Notes: generated by a model not told the origin, from the sequence alone. 64,000 nucleotides of DNA from an uncultured Agrobacterium sp. (GCA_913777615.1 CAJYTK010000017.1:124001-188000), one strand, 5' to 3'. Shown: positions 25,762 to 35,651, numbered from the stretch's first letter. Made by a program: numbers and translations.

Positions 25762-26241
25762 ATGAGTGACGCGCCGTTCTGGAAAACCAAATCGCTGGCG
25801 CAAATGAGTAACAGCGAGTGGGAGAGCCTGTGCGATGGCTGTGGCCTTTGCTGTCTCAACAAACTGGAAGACTGGGATACGGGCGAGGTCGTGTTCACCT
25901 CCGTCGCCTGCCAGCTTCTGGATGGCACAAGCTGTCGCTGCTCCGACTATGACAACCGGCGCGCCACCGTGCCGGACTGCATCCAGCTTAATCTCAAGTT
26001 GGTGGACGAAATTGGCTGGCTGCCACCGACCTGCGCCTATGCGCTGGTACGCGACGGACACGATCTCTACTGGTGGCATCACCTGGTTTCGGGCGATCCT
26101 GAAACGGTGCATGTCGCGGGTATCTCTGCGCGTGATCGCACGATCAACGAGAAGGACGTCGATGTAGAAGACTTCGAAGACTATGTGGTGGATTGGCCGT
26201 TGACGGTGGGCGAGCGTCCGGAAGCGCAGAAACCACGTTGA
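25762..26241 (+). CDS. YcgN family cysteine cluster protein (UPF0260)
   Basis: A 159-residue soluble protein with the clustered cysteines of this family: [11 protein letters not shown] near the N-terminus, then [11 protein letters not shown] and PDC, and PPTCAYAL. The pattern suggests zinc or Fe-S binding, but no activity is established. The ATG at 25762 gives the usual family N-terminus; an in-frame ATG at 25735 would add nine residues. It is divergent from the PBP gene, with a promoter region between them. Confidence 0.9.
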   Translation: MSDAPFWKTKSLAQMSNSEWESLCDGCGLCCLNKLEDWDTGEVVFTSVACQLLDGTSCRCSDYDNRRATVPDCIQLNLKLVDEIGWLPPTCAYALVRDGHDLYWWHHLVSGDPETVHVAGISARDRTINEKDVDVEDFEDYVVDWPLTVGERPEAQKPR

Positions 26242-26391
26242 GCGTAGGGAGCCGGACGCTGAGGTTCCTTCGTGCCTGCACGCACGCTCCGTCCTATTCC
26301 TGCCGCATCCCCTCTGTATTGCGCTAGCTTCTCTTTTCTACCCGTTCCCGGTTATGGTTATGATGCTTTGCCGGACAACCAAGGACCCCGC

Positions 26392-27210
26392 ATGCGCCAT
26401 AGCCTAGCGCTTCTTCTTCCGATCTGCCTTATTGCAGCGGTTTTCGAGCCGGCGCGTGCTCAAGTCGTGCAGCAGCCATTCGAGTGTACGCTCGTGACAT
26501 CGGTGGAAACCGGCGCAGTCATCAATCAACAGGGCGCCTGTGACCGGCGGGTTTCTCCCGCATCCACTTTCAAGGTCCCGTTGGCACTGATCGGTTACGA
26601 TGCAGGTATTTTACAGGATGAGTTCAACCCTGCGTGGGATTGGCAGCAGGGAATGGAGGCAGCCCCTCAGGAGCGCAAGAAGGTCGATCCCACAACATGG
26701 CAGAAGGAGGGGATCCGCTGGTACTCGCGCGAGATCACCAGTCGCCTCGGCCAGGAGAAGTTTGCGTCTTACGTCCGGCGGCTTGGCTTCGGCAATGGCG
26801 ACGTTGCAGGTGAACCGGGCAAGGACAACGGCATGACGGATGCGTGGGTCGGCACATCACTGGAAATCTCGCCGGTAGAGCAAGTGGGTTTCATGCGCCG
26901 TCTACTGGCCAATAACCTGCCATTTTCGCGCGATGCACAGAATAAGACAAAGGCTATCGTACCGGTATTCGATGGCGCGGAAGCCTGGAGTGCGCATGGC
27001 ACGACGGGCACCGGCAATTTGAAGGGGCCGGATGGCAAGCCCGATCCTAACCGGCCCTTCGGCTGGTTCGTCGGCTGGGCGGAGCGGGAGGGCCAGCATA
27101 TCGTCTTCGTTCGCCTGCGTGTCGGCGACAAGCCCTCCGATCAGCCCATGGGGCAGGTGGTGCGCGCAGAATTTCTCCGCGATATCCAGCGCTACGCGAC
27201 ACACCGGTAG
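26392..27210 (+). CDS. Class D (OXA-type) beta-lactamase-like protein with altered KTG motif
   Basis: A 272-residue protein with a signal peptide (about residues 1-23, ending ARA). The class D nucleophile motif STFK is intact (Ser58-Lys61, in [12 protein letters not shown]), with a [11 protein letters not shown] segment at the second motif (Ser112) and FGN (133-135) in place of YGN. The third motif, normally KTG, reads HGTTGTG, so the lysine is threonine at 204. The overall fold should be class D, and hydrolysis of beta-lactams may be weak or absent. A role as penicillin-binding sensor is an alternative. The ATG at 26392 follows AAGGAC. Confidence 0.85.
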   Translation: MRHSLALLLPICLIAAVFEPARAQVVQQPFECTLVTSVETGAVINQQGACDRRVSPASTFKVPLALIGYDAGILQDEFNPAWDWQQGMEAAPQERKKVDPTTWQKEGIRWYSREITSRLGQEKFASYVRRLGFGNGDVAGEPGKDNGMTDAWVGTSLEISPVEQVGFMRRLLANNLPFSRDAQNKTKAIVPVFDGAEAWSAHGTTGTGNLKGPDGKPDPNRPFGWFVGWAEREGQHIVFVRLRVGDKPSDQPMGQVVRAEFLRDIQRYATHR

Positions 27211-27285
27211 GACGCCTGGCCCAAGGCAGAGCTAACCCGTCGGGGCCTTATCCAATAGCCTCATCACAAAAGACTGTTTTCTCCC

Positions 27286-27316
27286 TTGACCTTCCCATAA
27301 TGGGAAGCCCTAGATT
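27286..27316 (+). promoter_or_regulatory. HmrR/CueR-type promoter of the copper operon
   Basis: TTGACC (27286-27291) and TAGATT (27311-27316) are separated by 19 bases, the stretched spacing of MerR-activated promoters. A dyad CTTCCCATAATGGGAAG fills the spacer, as in CueR/HmrR operators. Copper-bound HmrR, encoded two genes downstream, should untwist this promoter. Confidence 0.85.
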
Positions 27317-27389
27317 GGTGCTGCGCCGGTTGGAAACAACCCCTGTTTTGCCCGCGACGCTTGAGCCAATGCCTCGAAAGGGGAGTGCG

Positions 27390-29915
27390 ATGAACAAGAC
27401 CGTGAGACAGAACCAGTTGCAGGAGCCTCTGTCCATTCCAGTGGATGGCATGACCTGCGCGTCCTGTGTTCGACGTGTGGAAACCGCAGCAGCGAAGGTT
27501 CCGGGTGTCGCTTCGAGCTCCGTCAACTTCGCAACGAAGAAGCTGACGGTGGAGCCCGCAGAAGGTTTTTCTGCCCGGACTTTGGCTGCCGCGGTGAAAA
27601 AGATCGGTTATGAAATCGAGCCCGAGCGGCACGAATTCTTTGTCGATGGCGTAGAAGGTAGCGAAGAAGCCCAGCGTCTGAAAGGCGAGCTCGAAGCGTT
27701 GGCAACCATCGTCAATGCGGATGTCGATGCCGACGGTAAGGTCGTTGTGCAAACAATGGGCGGCCCGCATCAACGTCATCTGCTGATCGAAACCATACGG
27801 GCTGCTGGCTTTACGCTCTCCGCCAACAAAGACGCACACGGCGACCATTCCCATTCGATCGGCTCTGCGCACGATCATAATCACCACTTAGGTGACGAAG
27901 CGACATTGAAGCGCGACACGACGATCGCCGCCGTGCTGACTGCGCCGCTCTTCGTGCTCGAAATGGGCGGGCATGTGTATCCCCCGATGCACCACTGGCT
28001 GATGGGTGTCATCGACACGCAAAACCTTTATTATTTCTATTTCCTTCTGGCGACAGCGGTTGTCTTCGGACCAGGTCGGCGCTTCCTGAGGAGTGGCTTT
28101 CCGGCCCTGGCTCATGGTGCGCCGGAGATGAACTCGCTCGTCGCGCTCGGCGTCAGCGCGGCCTATCTCTATTCTATCGTCACGACATTTGCCCCCGACC
28201 TGCTGCCGGAAAATGCCCGGCATGTCTATTACGAAGCGGCTACCGTCATCGTTACGCTCATCCTTGTCGGCCGATTGCTTGAAGCGCGTGCCAGCGGCAA
28301 AACCGGTGATGCAATCCGCAAGCTTGCCAGCCTTCAAGCCAAGGCTGCGCGAGTAGAGCGTGGCGGCGAGACGAGTCAGATCGCGGTAGAAGAGGTTCGG
28401 GAAGGCGATATTGTTGTTATCCGTCCCGGAGAGCGACTACCGGTGGACGGGGAGGTCATCGAAGGTCATTCCTATGTGGATGAATCGATGATTTCCGGCG
28501 AGCCGGTTCCGGTGGAAAAAGTCGCAGGCGCTGGCGTCGTGGGAGGCACGATCAACAAGACCGGCGCGTTCAAATATCGGGCGACGAAGGTCGGTGCCGA
28601 CATGATGCTGTCCCAGATCATCCGGCTGGTGGAGCACGCTCAGGGGTCGAAGCTACCCATCCAGCTTCTTGTAGACCGGGTAACGGCACTTTTCGTGCCC
28701 GCCGTCATTGCCATCGCAGTGCTGACCTTCATTATATGGGCGATCTTTGGTCCAGATCCCGCTTATACCTTCGCTCTGATCAATGCCGTTGCTGTGCTCA
28801 TCATAGCCTGTCCCTGCGCCATGGGCCTTGCAACACCCACCTCCATCATGGTGGGCACCGGGCGGGCAGCGGAACTCGGCGTGCTATTCCGCAAAGGGGA
28901 AGCGCTTCAGCAGTTGCGCAGCGCGGATATCGTGGTGGTCGACAAGACCGGCACTGTCACCAAGGGTCGGCCTGAGTTGACCGACCTGATTGTAGCAAAT
29001 GGGTTTGACGAAAAAGACGTCCTGCAAATGGTCGCTGCGGTCGAAGCCCATTCCGAACACCCTATTGCCGAAGCAATCACCCGTGCAGCCAAAGAACAGG
29101 TTACGATCCCTGCAAGGCTTAAGCCACTGGATGTTCGAAATTTCGAGAGCGTGACCGGCTACGGTATCAGCGCCGTTGTGGACGGCTGCAAGGTGGAGAT
29201 CGGTGCGGATCGATATATGGAGAGGTTCGGCCTGTCCGTCACACCGTTCACTGAAGCCGCACATAGCCTTGCCAGGCAGGGTAAAACGCCTCTTTATGCT
29301 GCAATCGATGGTGTTTTGGCAGCGGTGATCGCTGTCGCCGATCCTTTGAAACCTTCAAGTGCCAATGCCATCAAGACCCTTCACGGCATGGGGGTCGAGG
29401 TCGTCATGGTCACCGGCGACAATGAAGCCACGGCGAATGCTGTCGCTGCTGGAGTTGGAATCGGCAAGGTCGTCGCGGGCGTGCTGCCCGAGGGTAAGGT
29501 GAAGGCGATCCACGACCTCCGTGCGCAGGGCAAGGTGCTCGCCTTCATAGGTGACGGCATCAACGATGCACCCGCGCTTGCCGAAGCCGATATCGGCATC
29601 GCCATCGGCACCGGAACGGATATCGCCATCGAGAGTGCCGATGTGGTGCTGGTCGGCGGCGATCTGATGGGCGTTGTTCACGCGATCGAAATGAGTAACG
29701 CTACGATGCGCAACATTCGACAGAACCTATTCTGGGCGTTTGGCTATAACGTCGTTCTCATCCCGCTTGCGGCAGGCGCCCTTTATCCGGCTTTCGGCAT
29801 TACATTGTCGCCGATGATCGGAGCGGGAGCAATGGCTCTCTCATCCGTCTTCGTTGTCGCTAATGCGCTGCGTCTTAAAGGCGCCCGTGTCTCAAGCGGA
29901 AAGGACCGGTCGTGA
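27390..29915 (+). CDS. copA: Copper-translocating P1B-type ATPase
   Basis: An 841-residue Cu(I) export ATPase. The N-terminal HMA domain has MTCASC (Cys23, Cys26). A second HMA-like region (about residues 85-140) lacks the CxxC pair, and a His-rich stretch ([17 protein letters not shown]) follows. The core has the membrane CPC motif (474-476), phosphorylated Asp518 in [14 protein letters not shown] and [10 protein letters not shown]. It pumps cuprous ions out of the cytosol. The ATG at 27390 has AAAGGGGAG upstream. The gene overlaps hmrR by four bases and is driven by the HmrR-type promoter. Confidence 0.95.
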   Translation: MNKTVRQNQLQEPLSIPVDGMTCASCVRRVETAAAKVPGVASSSVNFATKKLTVEPAEGFSARTLAAAVKKIGYEIEPERHEFFVDGVEGSEEAQRLKGELEALATIVNADVDADGKVVVQTMGGPHQRHLLIETIRAAGFTLSANKDAHGDHSHSIGSAHDHNHHLGDEATLKRDTTIAAVLTAPLFVLEMGGHVYPPMHHWLMGVIDTQNLYYFYFLLATAVVFGPGRRFLRSGFPALAHGAPEMNSLVALGVSAAYLYSIVTTFAPDLLPENARHVYYEAATVIVTLILVGRLLEARASGKTGDAIRKLASLQAKAARVERGGETSQIAVEEVREGDIVVIRPGERLPVDGEVIEGHSYVDESMISGEPVPVEKVAGAGVVGGTINKTGAFKYRATKVGADMMLSQIIRLVEHAQGSKLPIQLLVDRVTALFVPAVIAIAVLTFIIWAIFGPDPAYTFALINAVAVLIIACPCAMGLATPTSIMVGTGRAAELGVLFRKGEALQQLRSADIVVVDKTGTVTKGRPELTDLIVANGFDEKDVLQMVAAVEAHSEHPIAEAITRAAKEQVTIPARLKPLDVRNFESVTGYGISAVVDGCKVEIGADRYMERFGLSVTPFTEAAHSLARQGKTPLYAAIDGVLAAVIAVADPLKPSSANAIKTLHGMGVEVVMVTGDNEATANAVAAGVGIGKVVAGVLPEGKVKAIHDLRAQGKVLAFIGDGINDAPALAEADIGIAIGTGTDIAIESADVVLVGGDLMGVVHAIEMSNATMRNIRQNLFWAFGYNVVLIPLAAGALYPAFGITLSPMIGAGAMALSSVFVVANALRLKGARVSSGKDRS

Positions 29916-30340
29916 ATATCGGTGAAGCCTCCCAGGCCTCCGGCGTTTCTGCCAAGATGATCCGCTATTACGAGCAGATCGGCCTGATCTCTCCCGCCAC
30001 GCGCGGAGATAACAACTATCGGCTCTACGGCGAACAGGAGGTGCATAATCTGCGCTTCATCAAACGCGCGAGAACTTTAGGGTTTTCGCTGGAGGAAACT
30101 CAGGCACTCCTGAAGCTGTGGCAGGACAAGGAGCGGGAAAGCTCTGCGGTCAAGGACATAGCGTTGGCGCACATCTCCGATCTTGAGCGCAAAATAGACG
30201 AGATGAAGAGCATGGTGAAGACGCTGTCTCATCTTGCACACTGCTGCGGAGGCGACCACCGCCCCGACTGCCCGATATTGGACGATCTGGCAGGAGCCAG
30301 TTTATCAGTGCAAACCACAGAAAGGACAAATCATGACTAG
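29912..30340 (+). CDS. hmrR: HmrR/CueR copper-responsive MerR-family activator
   Basis: A 142-residue MerR-family regulator: winged helix [20 protein letters not shown], dimer helix, and the copper-binding loop [13 protein letters not shown] with Cys112 and Cys120 at the same positions as in CueR. It senses Cu(I) or Ag(I) and activates copA. The GTG start at 29912 overlaps the copA stop codon (GTGA), so translation is coupled. The operator in front of copA makes this an autoregulated unit. Confidence 0.94.
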   Translation: MNIGEASQASGVSAKMIRYYEQIGLISPATRGDNNYRLYGEQEVHNLRFIKRARTLGFSLEETQALLKLWQDKERESSAVKDIALAHISDLERKIDEMKSMVKTLSHLAHCCGGDHRPDCPILDDLAGASLSVQTTERTNHD

Positions 30341-30533
30341 GGCCACGTTCAACGTTGCGGACATGACATGCGCGCATTGCGAGAAGACCATTCGGGGCGC
30401 CTTATCGGAGGCTATGCCGGGGGTCGGCGTCAGTGTCGACCTGGCGTCTCACACTGTGATCGTTGAGGAAGACGGTGAGAAAGCTATGGCGGCGATGGAG
30501 GAAGTTGGGTACAGCCCGAAGCGCATTGGTTGA
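30333..30533 (+). CDS. copZ: CopZ-type copper chaperone (HMA domain)
   Basis: A 66-residue single HMA domain protein with MTCAHC (Cys13, Cys16) and the conserved later segment MEEVGYSPKRI. It should carry Cu(I) in the cytosol to CopA and HmrR. Its ATG at 30333 overlaps the hmrR stop codon by eight bases and has AAAGGA upstream. It completes a tightly coupled copper operon copA-hmrR-copZ. Confidence 0.92.
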   Translation: MTRATFNVADMTCAHCEKTIRGALSEAMPGVGVSVDLASHTVIVEEDGEKAMAAMEEVGYSPKRIG

Positions 30534-30571
30534 TCGGCTCCGGGCGGTTTTATTCTAGCCCTGTAGGCAGG

Positions 30572-30820
30572 TTAAACCTCGTCGAAAGCGCCGCCTTCGC
30601 GAGACGGGTTGCGATCGATGACCCGCTCCTCCATGTCGTCTGGCAGCGCCTCATCACTCTCCTGATAGGGATCGTCTTCGGTTTCGAGCTCGGCATCCTG
30701 AATGTCGTGCTCAAGCTTCTGCGGGATTTCTCCCTTGGCCGGAAGCTCCTCGACATCGATGCCTGTTACGGCCTGATCCAATGCATCTTCACTTTCCAGA
30801 AGCGGGGCTCGCGGGTCCAT
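30572..30820 (-). CDS. Small acidic hypothetical protein
   Basis: An 82-residue, strongly acidic, probably disordered protein (more than a quarter Asp and Glu) with no membrane segment. The ribosome site GGAGG six bases before the ATG at 30820 is excellent, which supports real translation. I do not recognise a family. It follows a small membrane-protein gene in the same direction, 29 bases from its stop codon, and the two may be co-transcribed. Confidence 0.7.
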   Translation of the reverse strand: MDPRAPLLESEDALDQAVTGIDVEELPAKGEIPQKLEHDIQDAELETEDDPYQESDEALPDDMEERVIDRNPSREGGAFDEV

Positions 30821-30849
30821 GGTATTCCTCCGTTTTAAAGCGTGTCTTT

Positions 30850-31023
30850 TTACGACTGGACGGTAGCAATCAGAATTGCCGCCATATAGATGACGAAAGC
30901 CATGATGCCGATACCGACGACCGCCAGGACGATACCTTTGCCCGCCCGGCGCTTCTCGCCTTTGTTCTCATTAGGCTGAGTTGGGAAGTGAACGGGGTCG
31001 GTTTCCTGAATCCGCGTCATCAT
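30850..31023 (-). CDS. Small single-span membrane protein (57 residues)
   Basis: A short gene with a polar N-terminal half (MMTRIQETDPVHFP..) and basic KGEKRRAGKG just before one membrane helix (about residues 31-54, IVLAVVGIGIMAFVIYMAAI). The ribosome site AGGAG lies four bases from the first ATG (31023) and seven from the second (31020), so either may be used. The positive-inside rule puts the N-terminus in the cytosol. Function unknown; it lies upstream of the acidic small protein on the same strand. Confidence 0.75.
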   Translation of the reverse strand: MMTRIQETDPVHFPTQPNENKGEKRRAGKGIVLAVVGIGIMAFVIYMAAILIATVQS

Positions 31024-31082
31024 AAGTCTCCTTTTGATAGGCTCGTTCAGGAAAGACGTGAGCTCGACAAAGGTTCCTGAAT

Positions 31083-32798
31083 TTACTGTTTCAGGCTCCA
31101 GATAGTGGCGTGCGACACCACGCCTTCGCTCGTTTTCAGATGTGCCGCTCGCACCGGTTTGAAGCTCGCGATACGTTTGGTGCCGACGTAACGCCCTTTG
31201 TCGGCGAACACCTCGATGGAGCCATAGTCGATGAAGATGCGCAGCCTGTAGGGTCGAGCGCCCTCAGCAAGATATCGGGGCTTCGTCCCATCTCGACCGT
31301 CTTCATGGCGAATCCAAAGGCCTCTTTCGTCGCTGACCACTCCAAGACGCACATCCGGATGATCGAGTTCCAACTCGAACGGCAGGCCGGGCTTGTTCAG
31401 TTCGAACAGCAACTCGACGGCGCCCGTCGACAGGTCGACACGCTCGCCCGCTGCCAGCCTTGTCCGGTCGAGAATGCGGTGTCGCAGGCTTTCCGCAGCG
31501 CCGATCGGGGGTGTGAGAAGCGCACCGTTGGAAAAATGCATCCGCCTTGGCAAGGTCATGGCGGTGGGAAAGTCGATCTCCGGTGTGGCATCCGCCCAGT
31601 TCGCCAGCCAACCGATGCCGACGATGCTGTCACCATCGAGAAAGGCCTGGAAGGCATAATTGTCAGTGCCGAAGTCCAGTTCCTGGCCGAACTCCTTGGT
31701 AAAGGTCTTGCCGTCGAACCAGCCAACATCGGCCATAGTGAGGTTCTTGCGCCCCGTCGCGGGGTCTTCCGAATGCATCAGTCCATAGGTCAGTACCCAG
31801 CGGGTCGAGCGGGCATTGGCGGGTCCATCCAGCGGAAGAAGACAGGGGCACTCGATAGCGGTGGTCTTGTAGCGCGTTTCCACCCACAGCTTGCCCACAT
31901 AAGTCCAGCCGGAGGCGGCTGTCGGATCCTGTGTTTCGTAAAGGAGAATGACGCCGCCGCTATCGCTCTGGCTTCCGAGCAGCATCTTCCATTTGCCGTC
32001 CGGACCACGCAGCACGTAGGGATCGCGAAAGTCCGGCGTCAATCCCTGTCCGTCGGGACGGTTGCCCAAAATGACCTGCGCCTGACCCGCCGTGATCAGA
32101 TCGGAGGAGGTTGCTGTCAGCTGAATCTGTTGTTCAGGAATGCGATCTTGAACCTGTTCGGTAAAGAAGACGCGGATGCCCGTTCCTTCAACCAGAGGGA
32201 TTGTCGAGCCCGAGAAAGCGCCACCGCGCTTGTCTGGCCTGGTGGTCAGGTCCTCCGATGGGAACAGAAAGATCGGCAGGTGCCGCCACCGCAGATAATC
32301 GGAAGAGATCGCGTGACCCCAATGCATGGTGTTCCAGCGCAGCCCGTGGGAGTAGTGCTGGTAGAAAAGATGCGGATGCCCTTCAAAGCGGCCAAAGCCG
32401 TTCGGATCGTTCATCCAGCCGAAGGGCGGGCGGAAGTGGTAACTGTCGGGCAAATCCGGTGGCGCATTGTCAGGCTTGGTATGGACGACGGTGATGCCCG
32501 TTTCCAGCACATCGGACGCGATGAACCAGTAGATCACCGAAACAGCTGTCGTCATCGTGTCGTAGCTGATATCGACCCGCCCGCCTCCGAAGACGTGGTA
32601 AATGCGAAAGCTGTACTCTTCCAAATTGGAGGACGAAACTTCGCCGAACTTGCCATTGGCGTTGGAAAACGAAACCGCGCCCGGATCTTCCGGTTTCTTC
32701 GCCTTGAGCCAGACATGAAAAATGGCATTGACGGGAAGATCGGTGTGAATGGTGCGGATTGCGCTTTCGCTTTCGGCAGGAGCAGCGATGTCATTCAT
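31083..32798 (-). CDS. Glycoside hydrolase family 32 protein (sucrase/levanase type) with extra N-terminal module
   Basis: A 571-residue protein. The GH32 five-bladed propeller begins about residue 120 with the nucleophile motif WMNDPNG, followed by DFRDPYVL (transition-state Asp) and ECPCLLPL (acid/base Glu); a C-terminal beta-sandwich includes RIFIDYGSIEVFAD. It should release fructose from sucrose, levan or inulin. There is no signal peptide, so a cytosolic enzyme is likely. Unusually, about 110 residues precede the catalytic domain and form a separate beta-rich module of unknown role. The ATG at 32798 follows AGGAAGGA. No sugar transporter or regulator is adjacent. Confidence 0.92.
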   Translation of the reverse strand: MNDIAAPAESESAIRTIHTDLPVNAIFHVWLKAKKPEDPGAVSFSNANGKFGEVSSSNLEEYSFRIYHVFGGGRVDISYDTMTTAVSVIYWFIASDVLETGITVVHTKPDNAPPDLPDSYHFRPPFGWMNDPNGFGRFEGHPHLFYQHYSHGLRWNTMHWGHAISSDYLRWRHLPIFLFPSEDLTTRPDKRGGAFSGSTIPLVEGTGIRVFFTEQVQDRIPEQQIQLTATSSDLITAGQAQVILGNRPDGQGLTPDFRDPYVLRGPDGKWKMLLGSQSDSGGVILLYETQDPTAASGWTYVGKLWVETRYKTTAIECPCLLPLDGPANARSTRWVLTYGLMHSEDPATGRKNLTMADVGWFDGKTFTKEFGQELDFGTDNYAFQAFLDGDSIVGIGWLANWADATPEIDFPTAMTLPRRMHFSNGALLTPPIGAAESLRHRILDRTRLAAGERVDLSTGAVELLFELNKPGLPFELELDHPDVRLGVVSDERGLWIRHEDGRDGTKPRYLAEGARPYRLRIFIDYGSIEVFADKGRYVGTKRIASFKPVRAAHLKTSEGVVSHATIWSLKQ

Positions 32799-33089
32799 TC
32801 CAATATCCTTCCTGTACCAAATCAGCCTCAATCATAGGAATGAAAATGGCAGGGTAAAGTTCACTGGCCGAAACGGGGCGACGGGGCATCAGCAGGGGGC
32901 GGGCACTCTGATTTCTCGGTGTCAGCCGCCAAAATTTCTCTTGGTGTGGACCAAGAAACAGCTCAATTTGACGGGCATTTTCCCGAAGACGCCGACACCA
33001 GGTGCTTACAAAAGGTCTTGAACCGCGTCGACCACGACACTGGCAAAAGCGGCACCCAGACACAATATAAGGGCAAAGGGAGCAAGCCT

Positions 33090-34553
33090 GTGATCCAATT
33101 CGACAATTCCTATGCCCGTCTGCCTGAACGTTTCAGTGCTGCGGTTCTTCCGACGCCGGTCAAGGCGCCGCGGCTTATCGCGTTCAATCGCGCCTTGGCG
33201 GAAGAACTCGGGATCGATTTGGATGGTGTGGACGATGAGCGTCTGGCTGCAATCTTCTCCGGTAATGCGGTGCCTCAGGGCGCCGAGCCGTTGGCCATGG
33301 CCTATGCCGGACACCAGTTCGGCAATTTCGTGCCCCAGTTGGGCGACGGCCGTGCCGTTCTTCTGGGTGAGGTCTTGGACCGAAAGGGCGGGCGGCGTGA
33401 TATCCAGTTGAAAGGTTCCGGCCCAACGCGCTTCTCTCGCAGAGGCGATGGACGTGCGGCTCTTGGACCTGTCCTGCGTGAGTATATCGTGTCAGAGGCT
33501 ATGTTTGCGCTCGGCATTCCCGCTACGCGGGCGCTTGCTGCTGTGACGACCGGCGAGCGTGTCCAGCGTGAGATCGGGCTTCCCGGTGGCGTATTTACCC
33601 GGGTGGCGGCAAGCCATGTGCGCGTCGGGACCTTCCAGTTCTTTGCAGCGCGGGAAGACGCCGAAGGGTTGAAAACACTGGCGGACCACGTCATCGATCG
33701 GCATTATCCAGAAGCACGCCAGGCTGAAAGGCCTTATCTTGCCATGTTGCAGGCGATCGCCGAACGGCAGTGCGATCTCGTCTGCCGGTGGCTCATGGTA
33801 GGCTTCATCCATGGCGTGATGAACACGGACAATATGGCCGTGTCCGGCGAGACGATCGATTTCGGCCCCTGTGCCTTCATGGATGAGTATCATCCCAACA
33901 AGGTGTTTTCCTCGATAGATGCCCAGGGGCGCTATGCCTACAACAACCAGCCAGGCATAGCCCAATGGAATATCGCACGGCTTGCCGAGTGCCTCCTACC
34001 GCTTCTGGATGAAGATCAGGACAAGGCCGTCGATCTTGCAAACAGCGTGCTTGCCGATTTTGCCAAGGCTTTTCCAAAGCGCTGGCTTGCCGGTATTCGC
34101 GCCAAGCTCGGTCTAGCGAGCGAGGCAGAGGGCGATGAGCAACTGGTTCAGGATCTGTTGGCACTAATGCAGCGTTCCGAGGTGGACTACACCTTGACCT
34201 TCCGCAGCCTTTGCAGTGCAGCGCAAGGTAAAGCGGAGGCCTGCCGTGGCATGTTTATCGACATTGCCGCCGCTGATGAATGGCTGAAACGCTGGCAAGC
34301 GCGTTCTGCTCAGGAGGGGCGTTCTGGCGATGAGCAGGCTAAAGCCATGCGTGCTGTCAACCCTGCCGTCATTCCGCGCAATCATCGCATCGAGGAAGTC
34401 ATCGCAGCGGCCGTAGAGGATGACGATTTTGAGCCGTTCCATGAAATGGTGAAGGCGATCGCGCGCCCTTTCGAGGAGCGACCCGACTACGCCGTCTACA
34501 TGCAGGCCCCGATGAACCACGAGCGGGTCTTCCGTACATTCTGCGGAACCTAA
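33090..34553 (+). CDS. selO: SelO/YdiU protein adenylyltransferase (pseudokinase fold)
   Basis: A 487-residue SelO family protein. Typical segments are AMAYAGHQFGNFVPQLGDGRAVLLGE, split as the nucleotide loop, RDIQLKGSGPTRFSRRGDGRA with the conserved Lys, MNTDNMAVSGETIDFGPCAFMD (metal-binding Asn/Asp). Members transfer AMP to Ser/Thr/Tyr of redox-related proteins. The C-terminus FCGT places a cysteine third from the end, where eukaryotic SelO has selenocysteine. A GTG at 33090 with GGGAG upstream gives the usual start; the frame is open to 32919 but that extension looks non-coding. No partner gene is adjacent. Confidence 0.93.
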   Translation: MIQFDNSYARLPERFSAAVLPTPVKAPRLIAFNRALAEELGIDLDGVDDERLAAIFSGNAVPQGAEPLAMAYAGHQFGNFVPQLGDGRAVLLGEVLDRKGGRRDIQLKGSGPTRFSRRGDGRAALGPVLREYIVSEAMFALGIPATRALAAVTTGERVQREIGLPGGVFTRVAASHVRVGTFQFFAAREDAEGLKTLADHVIDRHYPEARQAERPYLAMLQAIAERQCDLVCRWLMVGFIHGVMNTDNMAVSGETIDFGPCAFMDEYHPNKVFSSIDAQGRYAYNNQPGIAQWNIARLAECLLPLLDEDQDKAVDLANSVLADFAKAFPKRWLAGIRAKLGLASEAEGDEQLVQDLLALMQRSEVDYTLTFRSLCSAAQGKAEACRGMFIDIAAADEWLKRWQARSAQEGRSGDEQAKAMRAVNPAVIPRNHRIEEVIAAAVEDDDFEPFHEMVKAIARPFEERPDYAVYMQAPMNHERVFRTFCGT

Positions 34554-34675
34554 GCAGACATCCAAAGCGACAGTTGCTGATCGGCAACGATATCTCAGTG
34601 ATTTCAAATCGTTATTGTCGTTTTATCGTTTGCCCCCTAATCCTGTCCAAAGAGGGATTTCAGGGGTGACTTCAC

Positions 34676-35596
34676 ATGAGCAGCAGGTTTCACGGACTTT
34701 CGGCATTTCCGCTGACGCCAGCAGATGAAAATGGCAGAGTAGATGTCGAGGCGCTATCTCGTCTCATCGAGCGACTGGATGCGGCGGGTGTTGATTCCAT
34801 AGGCCTCCTGGGGAGCACCGGCAGTTACGCCTATCTTAGTCGTGAGGAACGATTGCGTGCGGTTCAGGCCGCTGTCGAGTGCCTGAGTGGCAGGCGCACG
34901 CTGATGGTAGGCGCAGGCGCACTGCGTACCGATCAGTCTCTCGCCCTGGCGCAAGATGCGGAGAAGGCCGGCGCAAACGCGCTTCTGTTAGCGCCTGTCT
35001 CATACACGCCGTTGACGCAGGAGGAAGCCTATCATCACTTCGCAGCGGTCGCCGGTTCAACCGCGCTGCCGCTCTGCGCCTATAACAACCCATCCACCAC
35101 ACACTTTACTTTCGGCGAAGAACTGTTGGTGAAGCTCGCTTATATTCCAACCATTCTTTCTGTGAAGATGCCGCTTCCAGCCGATCTGCATATCAAGGCG
35201 GAACTGGAACGACTGCGTTTTCGACTGAGAGACGATTTCGCCATCGGCTACAGCGGCGACTGGGGCTGCGCCGATGCCGTGCTGCAGGGCGCGGATAGCT
35301 GGTATAGCGTCATCGGCGGGCTGTTGCCTGCGCCGACGCAACGGCTTTACACTGCGGCGAAGGCGGGGGATAAAGCGGAAGTCCAACGATTGCAGGCGTT
35401 TTTCGATCCGCTGTGGACGCTCTACAAGTCCTTCGGTAGCTATCGCGTCACTTACGCGGCTGCAAACCTGCTGTCGCTGACCCATCATCAGCCGCCACTG
35501 CCCATCATGCCGCTTGGCGTCAGCGATACCCAGCGTGTAGAGGAAGCGCTGGCAAAGCTCGCCGAACTCGACGCGCTGCCAGCCGCAACGCCATAA
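34676..35596 (+). CDS. Dihydrodipicolinate synthase/N-acetylneuraminate lyase family aldolase
   Basis: A 306-residue class I aldolase of the DapA superfamily. The 2-oxo-acid binding motif GSTGSYAYL, the Tyr of YNNPSTTHF and the Schiff-base Lys in ILSVKMPLP are in the expected order. It is probably not the lysine-pathway DapA, since other residues around the active site differ and there is no lysine context; a sugar-acid or hydroxyproline-type lyase is possible. The ATG at 34676 has AGGGG upstream. The next gene starts 55 bases later on the same strand. Confidence 0.87.
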   Translation: MSSRFHGLSAFPLTPADENGRVDVEALSRLIERLDAAGVDSIGLLGSTGSYAYLSREERLRAVQAAVECLSGRRTLMVGAGALRTDQSLALAQDAEKAGANALLLAPVSYTPLTQEEAYHHFAAVAGSTALPLCAYNNPSTTHFTFGEELLVKLAYIPTILSVKMPLPADLHIKAELERLRFRLRDDFAIGYSGDWGCADAVLQGADSWYSVIGGLLPAPTQRLYTAAKAGDKAEVQRLQAFFDPLWTLYKSFGSYRVTYAAANLLSLTHHQPPLPIMPLGVSDTQRVEEALAKLAELDALPAATP

Positions 35597-35651
35597 TTCT
35601 GGCGTTTTACAAGCGGCATTGCCGTTGAGATTTCGATGGAAAGTATGTGAG

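Noticed and set aside
31110-32837. A 575-codon open frame on the plus strand
   Set aside because: It is antisense to the GH32 gene, whose three catalytic motifs are intact. No domain was recognisable in the shadow frame.
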